A stretch of 64,000 nucleotides of DNA from Todiramphus chloris collaris (lineage: Eukaryota > Chordata > Aves > Coraciiformes > Alcedinidae), in the NCBI GenBank assembly GCA_025345505.1, contig JANVCC010000012.1, positions 13,801,970 through 13,865,969 of the forward strand, in the 5' to 3' direction. Below, piece by piece: positions 41,018-64,000 of the stretch (positions within the stretch are counted from its first letter, which is position 1; the number at the start of each line of letters is the position of its first letter). The notes under the pieces are model-generated. The model was not told the origin of the DNA, did not search any database, and saw nothing but the letters and a program-made list of their open reading frames with translations. The position numbers and the translations under genes are program-made.

Positions 41018-44000
41018 TTACACAGAGGGAAGAAAGATAGGGGCTCAGCACGTGTGATCTGTCTTCTACCAGCTAATTAACAGTTCAAGCCATTTGCTTC
41101 CCATCCCCACTCTGTATCTTTTCCCCAAATATAATCCAACTTTCTCCATAATCCAACCACTCATTAAAATAAACATATATATATATAAAAATATTCAAAA
41201 ATCAAAATCCAGGATCCTGCCTTCAAGCCAGAAATGGAAAACTGTTACTAATATTTCAAGTCTCTCTTACTCCCTCTTACAATAGACAGAGCTACCATGT
41301 ACTCTGTCACAGAGAAAATCATCCATTTACAGGATCGCCTTTGATGCCTGATCTCATGTTTTCCACCTCTCTAATCTGAGCCTGCATAGCACTGCTTCTC
41401 ACCTATTTTAAAAACAATTGCGTGTTATCCGAGTCCTAAACACTGCCAGTCTTTTGATCAAAATTTCTTTTGCCTTAACATTCTTCGTTATCACACTGAC
41501 CTTTCTTCAAAACACAATGTGTAAGAAAATCATTCAAATCCCTTCTCCAGCCTGTTGTTGAACATGTAAACTCCCTGCCTCCTTAAATGCATCAAAATCC
41601 CTCTTTGCACCACATGTTCTCTAAATTTCCCATAATTGCCTACAAGAACAATACAGTTTTGCCCTACAGAATACAACTGATTTAGCCTCATATTCCATTT
41701 CCCACTTTTGCCTCTGCCAAAAGCAGGAGAGCCTATGGGCACTTCCCGGCAGCCCCGTTCCTCTGCTGGCTTCCCATCAGATCCTACCCAGTGTGACTGT
41801 TTAAGGTGTCTCTTCTATGGTAACTTCAAGGCAGCTCAATCTCAGAGCTGAATACCATTGTGGCACGCATGGTGCACGCACCGAAAAATGATATATTGTC
41901 CCTACCTGGCAGCACCTACAGTATGGAAAAAGAACCAGCAAAGAGACAAGAAACACAAGGCAACAGGGGACACCAGGGATTCATCTGCAGGCATAGAGGT
42001 CACACTGTACCAGCAGACAAGTCACTGGCAAGAACAGTGCAGAATAAAGGCAAAGAGCATCAAAAAGTATTTTAAGGAAAACAGTGAAGTAATGGTGTCG
42101 GTGTTTATGGGCAACGTTTCTTTGACGTGCAGCATGGCGCACAGCCAGCACAAAACTGCTTATCTGAGAACCTGGGAGATGGTTTCAGTGCTGAAAGTGA
42201 GATGATGGGTCAGGCAGGAACAGCAAAGGGGTCTGGTGGGGAGGATGGGAGGGAGGAGGATGGGTCCACACAGGGAACGGCCCACTTGATGAAGTGGGAT
42301 ACCATCCCACTCCATTTCTCTAAAACATCAGTACGTGCTGATTCAAATTCCTAGAGACATTTCCTTCCATGCTGCCCAACAGAAACAGCATACTTTTGTG
42401 CTGAATATATTTAAATCCTCTGTTTTCCTTTTTCTCTGGGCTTTCAAATACAGCTCTCAGCGGGCCAGTCTTTTATATTTCAAACTTCACAAGGCAGACT
42501 GTCTTCCTTTGTGGTTCCAAACCCATTTGAAGCATTTAAATAAATAATAAGCATTAATGTATCATGTACATGGACCAAGATGAATAGGGGATTGAGTGCT
42601 GGGGGTTTTTATGCTTGTTCTCAGTTACTTTTCCAGTTTCTCATGAAATCTGAGTTTAGCATGACCTAGCTAAAACCTTATTCAACTAAAAAGGCTAGCA
42701 TCAAGTTTGGAGAAAAAGTATCACAACTGATCTAAAGGAGAGGAAGCTATAGAGAAAGCCAATTAGTTGTGTGTTTTGTGTTGCTTTTTTTTTTTAAAGC
42801 TAACACTGTTTATAATCTTGACAAACAAATTAACTGATCAATACTTGAAGACCGAGAAAAATGCAAAGTCTCTAGACAGAACCCCTGACAAGAAGAAAGA
42901 TGTGAAAAAAAATCCCCAGATTACCTCCTGCACAATGCATTTCATTAAAATGGACTTAAAATGCTGCTGCAATACTTGGGTTAATTAGAAACAAGAGATT
43001 ATTTTGGTCAGGGCTTTCTTCTTGATATGCTAGTTTGGGAAACCATCTAATGACTCCTATTACTGCATTTAAAGATCCATGTATATGGATTTCTAGTAGA
43101 GCCATACACATCCTTTTTGGATGTTTGGGGTAAAACCATCAAACCACCACCTATCTATGGTTATTCAAATAAACTCCGTCCCAATTTAATATTCACTACA
43201 GACCTTATATGAAATGGAATAACCTTTTTTTTTTGTTCGGAACAGCAGTTACTGCCTTTTGCTGCAGGACATCAGTGAATTCAATAGAATTAAATTAATT
43301 CCAGAACTCTCCCAAGAGAGTTACATTTATAAACTATTATCATCTATACATCTATTTTTCAGCTAGCAGCCAGGGCATTAAAGGGACTGGGGGGAGACTT
43401 TCTGTGGTTTACTCAATCAACCAGGAATCAGACTGGCAAAGCATTACCCTGCCTACCAGACTACTCTTTCTATGCAAAGGTCCTCTAAGGATGAAAAAAA
43501 ATTTAAGAGGATCTCTCTAATATGCCATTTCTAATAGAAAAACACGCAGTGTACAGAAATACTGCAGTGCAAGTTGCAGTCAGAATAAGAATGAGCCGCT
43601 CAAAGCGTGGCTCTCCACTTGTAGCTGCTTTAAATTTGCAGGGAAAACGTTGCGGCGATGAAAGACTTTCCGTAACATCCAAAGATCTATTTTAATTTTG
43701 CAGTCATCGTCGATTGCCAGCAGTCCCAATAGCTGCCTACCCAGAGCTCTGCATGCTGGCTGTACAAAACCCGTGCTCAGAGAGATTAGCTGCATTAAAA
43801 TGTATCAGAACTGGTTCCGAATTATATTACATGAAGATTTAAAGCCATGTGGAGAAAAGCTGGTCAGGGTCAGACAGTAGAGGACAGACAGTTCTCAGCT
43901 GTTCCCTGAGCTGCTATTACATTTTTTTTAATAATCTCTAAATCCAGTAAAGGCAGTAGCTGAAGATTTTATATAAGGGAAGAAGTCTGAATTCATACAG

Positions 44001-44957
44001 TTTGTATCTGAACCAACAAGATCAAGCTGTAAAGAATATTAATGGTTCTTCTCTTGAACAGATTTCTGTGCAACTCCCAATTTTTATGGTAATAACAGAG
44101 TGAATCATGAAGTAAAATTTATAAAGCCCTTTCCAGCTTACACATAACGCTTTGTTATGGGGGACATTCAAATTCATTATGTTTCAGACATCTGTTTTGC
44201 CGTATTTATTTTGCAGAAACAATGTGGGAATAGGAAGTAGGGTGGTGCTAGCATCTTTATGCAGTACTTGGGAGTTTAATTTTTTGGTCTTTCCCCTTCC
44301 TTCTTCCAGCTAGTAGTTTAAAAAATATTCTATGCTATACTAACTTTACCTATCTATAATATGAAATATGCTTCAAAATACAGTAGTGTTTTTACATGAA
44401 TGATGTGGTGTGTTTATGGAGTCAGACAATATAGCACAAATTTCTGATATGGTTTTAATGATCTATACTCTGTTTATATTCAGTGCAGGAAATTAATTAA
44501 CATTGTTAATTCAACAGTGTTTTTATCCAGGATGGAAATGTTTACAATAGCCTAGGTAAATACTGTTTTGGACAAACCAAACTGAGGAATAGGATTCTTA
44601 TGACTTGTTAAAGTTTAAAAATGCAGAGTAAGCCATGAACAGCAGCTGTGTCTCCCTGGAGTCAGATCAAACCCTGTTCAACCTTGTTTTCCACTCCTGA
44701 ATGGCTTCCTCAATACATTTATGTTCTCCCCACTGCTGGCTGGTGAAAAAACAAAAGTCAAGAATTTACTGTTTCCGAGACAAGTGCTGCTTCATTGTCA
44801 AGAGAAGATAATTTTAAAGGTAACTTGGGGTGAGACAGACTTCTTATATCTGCCTCAACCCTTCAACAAAATCCTTAACATCATTACTTTGACCCCTTTC
44901 GTTACACTTGATTTCACTGAATAGTCCAGTCAATGTTTTTAGTGTTGTGGCAAAGAG

Positions 44958-44977
44958 AAATAAAATAAAATAAAATA
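44958..44977. repeat. (AAAAT)n microsatellite
   Basis: About four perfect pentamer units. Confidence 0.9.
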
Positions 44978-46379
44978 CCCCAAAACATGAACCCAGAAGA
45001 TAATTAGTTTACAGTTTTATATCATCCACACTTGAAAAACACCATCTTCTTGCTCCCCATCTCCTAAATCATTTTAAAAGAGCTCTTTAAAGCAGCTCAC
45101 TTGTAGGAGTCTTGATTCAAGAGTGCCTCCCAAAGTCAGGCAGGTTCACAAAATCCTGCTGATATAAAACCAGAATTGCTGGTTTATGACATTTACAGCA
45201 CAGCAGCTTGAGGAAGGATTTGCTAGTTCCCTTAGGTCAGCTCTCTCCTGTCAGAGCCAAAAGCTGAAAAAATATCCCATGAATAAAAACAAGGGCTGCC
45301 TGTATTTCTCAAAAGAGATCTGGTCCCTCACTGCATTTGTGTGTTACTTTCATATTGACCTCTGTATAACTACATATAGTTATTTGTACACAGGACTGGT
45401 ATTTCCTAACTGCTGAAGAAAACACCAACCCCGACATAATACCTCACAAAACAACTGCCCAAACAATTTAAATCACAACATTTGTGGCCAAAGTAACTAT
45501 CAGGGTCCTGGACCAGGATTTGCAATACCCAAACTCCACCTAAAAGGACTAACTGGCCCCTATTTTGCATTCTGTTTGTCTGAGTAAATACACCGGACTT
45601 GGACACAGGTAGGTAGTTGTAAAATCCAGGCTGATCTTGCCTTATCGCTGATCAAGTACAAACCTAGAAATTAAGACTACACAACACAAAATGTTAAAAT
45701 ACTCTCCTCTGTCAAAGTAAAATGAAACAAGAAGGTTTAAAATACAGAGATGAATTAACTGCACGTATTTTACTGTTCCTTAGCTTCCTCTGTACTTGGT
45801 ACTCTACCTCAAGTATATGCTCAGAATAAAGCATACTTAAAGCAGTTTATAACCCAGTACCAGATAGCCAAAATTTTACTGAGAAACAGCAAGAGAAATT
45901 TTCATCCAAGCTGCACTATGCTTTTGTATCACATTTCTTAAAGGTCCCAATATCACAGTAACTCATTCAAGGCAGTGATATGAATTCCTAGGTCCTATTT
46001 ACAACTCTACAAGGAAAGCATATTAATAATTTTCTACTGTGATTAAAACACGGTGTGCGTGTCTTTCAGTCTATATCATTTCTGTATCCTGTTTATTTAA
46101 AAAACATACCCACCATAGAGATAAAAGGAAAAGTGCTTTCACACTGCAGTAATACTGAAATTACCCAATTTTTCATGGATCTATAGATTGCTTTGATGCA
46201 GTCTGTGTGCAGGCAGAACTATATAGTCTTCAAGTGGTCATCAGACCAAGCTCTTTGCTCTCACTGAAAAATGATTTTTCTTTAAAATCTCAAAGCAGAA
46301 ATTATATCCCCCTGCCCCACACAGGAAAGATGAGTCCCATAATATCCTTCTTCCCCCGACAATTACTATCATCACCTTC

Positions 46380-47480
46380 CCATGTATGAAGAAAACTGTG
46401 GAAAGTGAGGGTCAGTGCTGGGAGGATAAAAAGCAGCAAGGCAGCAGCAGCAGGAGCCTGGGAGCAGCCAGGGCTGGCAGGTTGCTCTCAGCAGTTGGGC
46501 TGGGAAACCCGCCCTCCCCAACATTCATTCCCAAGGACTCGCACTTCAAACTGAAAAGCAGGAGAGATTTCCCCTGTTATCGCTGGGAACTGTAAACATC
46601 CCCCTTTTTTTTTGCTGTTGTGCAGACAGACAAGGCCGTTGCCAGGGCACCTAACCTAAGGGGGGTGGGAAAGCCATTCTGAAGCACGCATTTGTGCAGA
46701 GTCTGACATGAATGCAATTTACGGCTGGCTTATCATCACCAAAAAGGGGGGGGGGGGGGGGAAGAAAAAAAAAAGAAGGAAAGAATAAAAAAAACCCTAA
46801 AGTAAAAGCATTCCTTACTGTGGGCGTTCAAAGAAAGACTTAATTTAGTTTCCACGCAGTAATGTAAACTATGAATCCTCACAATATTTTTAAAAATTCA
46901 ATTATCTCACTTTAGTAAAAGGAGGCTGTTGGGAGCCCTGTGCAATCCTCCTCCGCCATCCAGCTCCTCCAGCCACTCCACTTCCCAGGCTGCTCCCTGC
47001 TCCATCTGCATCCCCACCACCTCTGCACTGCCCCCACTAGACTGGGGACCCTTGTGCCCCTCATGCACCACCATCCTACACTGAAAGGATGTCTCTGTGT
47101 CCCCCTCCTTCCTTTTCCCTGGGAAGGTCTTATTTTCTCCCCCATGTCCATTCCTGGCTGCTCCTTTCTTTCCTGCTTCATCCTTCCCACTCTTTTCTTT
47201 CTTTTATCACTACTATTCCTACTACTGTTCTTACCGTAGTTCCCTAAGTGGCCCTTATTTTTCCACTCTTTAGTCCCTTCTTCCTCCCCTCCATAAGGGC
47301 TTCTCCTGTGCTTGGATTTCTGCTCCTCTCCCTAGCACTTCATCTGACCATATTTGTATTTCCCCTCCTTGGCCGAGCCTCCCTCCACCTTTCTGGTCCT
47401 CCTAGAGTATTGTTTTTTCCGCTGCAACCCAGGTCTGAAACCACTCTCCCAGTCTGCAAATTAAAATGAGGCTTTCTCCT
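46380..47480. other. GC- and CT-rich island inside intron 67
   Basis: The composition shifts sharply from the AT-rich surroundings. The left third has 'gcagcagcagcaggagcctg' and 'aacccgccctcccc'. The right part, from about 46920, is dominated by C and T on the plus strand, so the transcript strand is purine-rich with GGAGG words. Open frames on both strands (to 99 codons) match no family I know. It might be a degraded element, a regulatory island or a pseudo-exon-rich tract. Confidence 0.5.
46746..46761. repeat. Homopolymer run of 16 G
   Basis: An uninterrupted G tract on the plus strand (poly-C in the DMD transcript), flanked by A-rich sequence. Long G runs are rare and unstable. Confidence 0.9.
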
Positions 47481-49229
47481 CACCCAGAGGAGAAAGAGAG
47501 GATGAAATTCCTCTTACTGCACATAAGAAGAAAACAAATTTTTCAGTGCAGGTAAGAGAAGGAAACCTCAGGTTTCCCGATTTTCTGATTTATGAACATG
47601 TCAAAGGTCATACCAAGCCGTGCTTGGGCTATTTCTAGAAATGCTGGCAGCTGGATACAGTACAGCATTCAGCCCAAGTCCACTCGTAGGTCTTCATTTG
47701 TAATGACGATGTTGCTAACTCATTTTACTAAATGAGTTTTTTATTATTCCTACTTTATAAAAACTGGTTTTGTGTGTTCCACTACTACAAGTTGTATGTT
47801 TTTTTCCTAGTATAAGTACACAGAATGGCAGCCCTTCTTCCAAAAAAAAGCCCTCTGTTTGTCAGCTTCTGAGGTCAAGTTTCTGATCAGTTTTTCAACA
47901 GTGTTCTAAGCACTGTTGCCATTCACTTGGGAAAATGACAGGATCCAGCAACTCCTAATTTCTGAGGAAGGTCATTTGCACCAGCGAGCTTTTGACCATG
48001 GATTTGCTGCGGCATCATTTTGTGTTGGTGTCACTTGAAAGCCCAACATGGAACTTGAGGCTTGAAAGCCACAGCTGGGTCTAAGCCAGCTGTCAACATA
48101 GCTAATAGTTTATCAGCATGGGTTACCCACCCAGTATATGGGCCTATAAAAAATTAATGCAGAAATGGCATCAACTACAGGTTGGAATTATAAGAGGTCA
48201 AGACATGAATGATGGAAATGGGAAAATGTGAATCCTGTAGAATTAATCTGTTAAAAGAAGTTTAAAAAATACAGAAAGAAAATGTCCCAGCACAACTGAA
48301 GTTTGTGGTGATTTTACATTATTTTCATAGTCACTGCGTGTAAGAAGACTACTTCTAAACATTAATATTCATTAAAAAAACTTGCTGTGTTTTGCATACT
48401 ACAAAACTGAAACTACTAAATGAAACTTGAGCATCAGGCAAAAAAGCAAACAACTCCCCCGTCCCTAACAAAACAAAAAATCCTCCAGGGACACTGGGGA
48501 TGGGAAAAGAGCATTTCTTCCATTGTAACGTAGCAGATGCATTGAGAGTTAATCACAGATCATACATTACCTCCCCTCCTCTACCTTTTCATTAAGCAGC
48601 TGTCTTCATCTTGCACATTCTGCTGGTGGTTAAGATAAGGATGAATAATTCCCTTAACTCTCTTCCTTCCCAGATTAAATAATTTACAAGTTAGAAAAAG
48701 AGCCTCCAGTTTGCCGTGTATTCCTCAATAGACAGGACAGGAATTCTTTTGGTACGCTTTAAAGAAAACTGCCATTATCCATTCAAGCAGTGGAAGGAGC
48801 TCATTGAGACCTCCTTGTCCCTAGACAGCACTGAAGGCACTCACTCCTTTCCTATCGCTCCAATGGGTACCTGGCTGTCACTGGTATGTATATGGCCAAA
48901 ATTTAGATTAACCATTGCTATTCACCTACGTGGCAGAAATAAATGGTGATCTACTGCTGGAAATAGGGAATTGTAAAACCAGGAGCTGCCGCAACAAAGA
49001 TTTAAACTGTTTGCTGGGTTCAGTTACAATATAAACCTTGACAATTATTTGCTGTCTGGACACCACCATAATCTGGGCCTTTTCTACCGTGGCCAGAGAA
49101 TCAGGCTAATTCAAACACATCTCATCACAGGAACAGTTTAATACACCAGTGAACACCATCTTTAAATGACCCTCAGTACCCTAATCCTTCTGGGTTTTCG
49201 GTCCTCTTCAGAACAGACAGGCTACCTTA

Positions 49230-49469
<240 letters not shown>

Positions 49470-51532
49470 TCACTACAGGGATGCAGGCAATAACATGGAA
49501 GTTTGAATCATTTCAAAGGCTCCCAAGTGCAGTCAATGGCCTTGGCGAACAGGAACACAAATGCATCTTCACTTTGGCTACTGCTCTTCCCATAAACACT
49601 GTTGTTTTGGTTTTTTTTCTGTTAAATATGCACTCTAGTGATAATTTTTAATAGCATTGTTGGCTTGTACCCCAGAAGAAAAGCCATTCCGATGCAGTAC
49701 CTGTAGCATTACTGGTAATAGTGACTGTGATTCTTTAACACAGCTGCTACTATCAGTAGTGCCACAGCTAACTGAACAGCAGGGTCTTTGAGCCACAGCA
49801 AATCAAATGTTTTAAAAATATTGTTTAACAGTAAAATAATCTCAAACAACATACAGCACATTTTCAAGTATTAGGAATCAACTTACAACTCAGAGAATCC
49901 ATTTCTCTTTCAGGTGCATTAAACTGAAAAACAAGAGCTCCCTAACTTTGATATATCATGATCTTTTAATCCAAGAGTACTTCTATAATGAAAGAAAAAC
50001 ATTACAGTACTACAGAACCTGCCGTCCACTGGGAACGTTAATATATTAAGTTTTCACCTCTGAAGTGAAATGTCACTTGAAGCCACATTCTGTTACTTCA
50101 TCATTTTAGAGAAGAATCCTTACAAGACAGAGTTATTATCACTTCATAAACTCAGTTTTATTTGGTGGGAATTAGTTACACTACATATACATTGAGGAAG
50201 TTTTAGAATTGATAAGAAGAAGAGAATTCAGACCAGCGTTAACTGAAATATTTATTTGGTAATATCCCTGTTGACAATATACGACCTGAATAAATTATCT
50301 TTACTTTTTGAAGTTAAAAGAAGCAAAAAAGAGAGTAAGAAACAGCTAGAATAAAATAATGCACTTCTTTGGAGCCACCTTAATATTTCATACAACACCA
50401 GGGATACAATTATAAAGGTGATTCAGCACTGCTTGAGATAACTTCCCTAGCACTGCTTTGACACCTGTTTTCTTCCAAAGGAATAAAGGATTATTTTTTA
50501 ATTACATGAATTCCACTCTCGCCGAGTCAAGTTTTATAATAAATAATTTTGGAATAAATCCTTCCATCACCTCTGTAAGCATGAAGACTTGTGCTCTAGC
50601 ACAACCTACTCTGCTCTGCTGTACAAATGAAAGAAAAAATATTAAGGGGTGCAACTCATCACATGCTTGCAGCAATACTAATAGCAATTGCACTACAACT
50701 TCACCATGGATGGTGACAGATTCCTTTCTCTCCCACAAATGATTCAGCTTTCGATGGCCCCATCATTAAAATGTTAAGTGTTCTACACCCATAAAAAGTG
50801 GGGTTATGCATTCCTGTACACACACACTGCAGACTATAAAGTATGAATAAATATTTTCCTTTAAAACTTTGAAACTCTTCAGTGAAATATCATTTTGAAA
50901 AGTATCTGTACTGAGTAAATTTCTTTAAAAGATTTTCTGAATACTTTTCACAACACCCACATGAAACACCTAGAGATCTAAACTGTGACATTCATAGTGA
51001 TTGCCCTAAAATCTGATCCAATTATACATAGTCATGCACAGACTTTGCTGTTGGAACTGTTTTCTCTTTAGCGTTCTTCAACTGTCATTAGTAGAAGAGT
51101 AGAATAATAACAACTGATGAAGAACTTCTTTGGTATTGGGTCAAATCCTGAAGGTTGGGTTTTTTTTGTGTTTTTTTTTTTTTTAATGCATGCATAGGTG
51201 ATACCACTTAATTGGACCAGAAAATTACTCTAAAGAACTACTCTTACCAGTAGTTCTTTTCTGGATCCTGGTCTCACTAATGAACTGATTCATTAGTCAG
51301 ATAAAACTAAAATTTCAAGTGGAATTTTTTCAAGTATTTCAGGATTTGTTCTATTAAAATAGGGAAAATTTGCATACCTGTAATATTTATTTAAGGGTAG
51401 CAACTGTATTTAAACATAATGTACATGATAAGACCCAAACCATATTGTGGAAAACACTTTAAAATGTTAATATATTTTTGTATGGTGTCATGCAAGATGT
51501 CCTGTAGACATGCTTTTTTGTGTATGAAGGTG

Positions 51533-51540
51533 TGCTAAAC
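51533..51540. repeat. Left 8-bp target site duplication of the hAT-like element
   Basis: The word 'tgctaaac' is repeated exactly on the other side of the element at 51824-51831. Confidence 0.85.
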
Positions 51541-51823
51541 CAGTGATCTCCAAAGAGAGATTCTTGTACCCCAGGGAGTGCACAAAAAATCCTTTAGGGA
51601 GCAGTCAGAAAAGATTTTTTGCACTGCTAATAAATGACTTTTAAAAATGGTGTTTATTTCATCTTTATCACATCCTTTTTAAATTTCTATTTTTTATAAT
51701 GTACATAATGTATTATTACAGTGGTACATGTATATACTTTCTAAATAAAGATTCATCTATTGGGAGTGCACGCTCAAAAAAATCTTCTGATGGGGTGCAA
51801 TAAAAAAAGTTTGGGGACTGCTG
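51541..51823. mobile_element. hAT-like non-autonomous DNA transposon (MITE), 283 bp
   Basis: The ends form imperfect terminal inverted repeats: 'cagtgatctccaaa' at the left and 'tttggggactgctg' at the right, matching at 10 of 14 positions when one is reversed. Both flanks carry the identical 8-bp word 'tgctaaac' (51533-51540 and 51824-51831), the target duplication size of hAT transposons. Subterminal direct repeats 'gggagtgcac' occur at 51574-51583 and 51762-51771. The CAG...CTG termini and the 'aaaaagtttggggactgctg' end resemble Charlie-type hATs. There is no transposase frame, so it would have depended on a transposase supplied elsewhere. Confidence 0.85.
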
Positions 51824-51831
51824 TGCTAAAC
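51824..51831. repeat. Right 8-bp target site duplication of the hAT-like element
   Basis: This is the exact copy of the left flank word 'tgctaaac'. Confidence 0.85.
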
Positions 51832-52001
51832 TACATAAAGCCATACTGAACAAAGAACTTTTCAGTTCAAGGTGAAGCAAATTAATGCACTTTGCATCTG
51901 GGCTACCTAAAAGGATTCATCGATATGCTACTTAAATGTTTATGCAATAAACAGGAGGAACAAGAACAGAATATAAACATGAAGTAAAACCTAAGGAATT
52001 A

Positions 52002-64000
<11,999 letters not shown>

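Noticed and set aside
41858..42205. 115-codon plus-strand open frame in intron 67
   Set aside because: Residue composition is nondescript, it overlaps another frame of similar length, and no family is recognised.
46912..47239. Overlapping open frames of 92 and 99 codons on opposite strands
   Set aside because: They arise from the GC/CT-rich low-complexity composition, with Pro/Leu/Phe on one strand and Gly/Arg/Trp on the other.

Overview
This window is a stretch of vertebrate nuclear DNA, almost certainly from a bird. It is AT-rich, almost entirely intronic, and carries several CR1 LINE fragments of avian type (3' ends with the 'GGTTGGAAGGGACCT' block on one strand). It contains the 3' part of one gene, dystrophin (DMD), on the minus strand. 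Fifteen consecutive coding exons are readable. They correspond to human DMD exons 64 to 78 and run from right (60791) to left (1005). Every exon is bounded by AG/GT, keeps the reading frame when spliced, and has a length matching the human exon as I recall it (75, 202, 86, 158, 167, 112, 137, 39, 66, 66, 159, 244, 124, 93 and 32 nt).

Layout from right to left in transcript order. 64000-60792 is intron 63; the WW-domain exons and the Dp71 promoter are expected beyond the right edge. Exons 64-67 (60791-49278) encode the EF-hand-like part of the cysteine-rich domain. Exons 68-70 (41014-33186) encode the ZZ zinc finger and its tail, which complete the beta-dystroglycan-binding module. Exons 71-74 (32391-22999) form the block known to be alternatively spliced in short dystrophins and carry the syntrophin-binding region. 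Exons 74-75 (23157-15015) encode the paired coiled coil that binds dystrobrevin. Exons 76-78 (14669-1005) encode the serine-rich tail. Exon 79, with the last three codons and the 3' UTR, lies beyond the left edge. About 1.76 kb of the 64 kb is coding.

The introns hold six CR1 fragments. The largest, at 3300-4420, retains parts of a reverse transcriptase reading frame but has lost the catalytic core. They also hold a 283-bp hAT-like non-autonomous DNA transposon at 51541-51823 with a perfect 8-bp target duplication, a diverged pair of about 80-bp segments in intron 76, several microsatellites, and a GC- and pyrimidine-rich island with a 16-G run in intron 67. The most interesting regulatory context is around the 39-nt exon 71. 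It has a CUG/UGC repeat and a U tract just downstream, and a long CU-rich tract upstream. Intron 70 has an immediate in-frame stop and an AATAAA signal suited to a Dp40-like truncated isoform.

I found no second protein-coding gene, no tRNA or rRNA, no CRISPR array, and nothing I would call a new biological system. The most useful observations are splicing and polyadenylation signals and transposon remnants.
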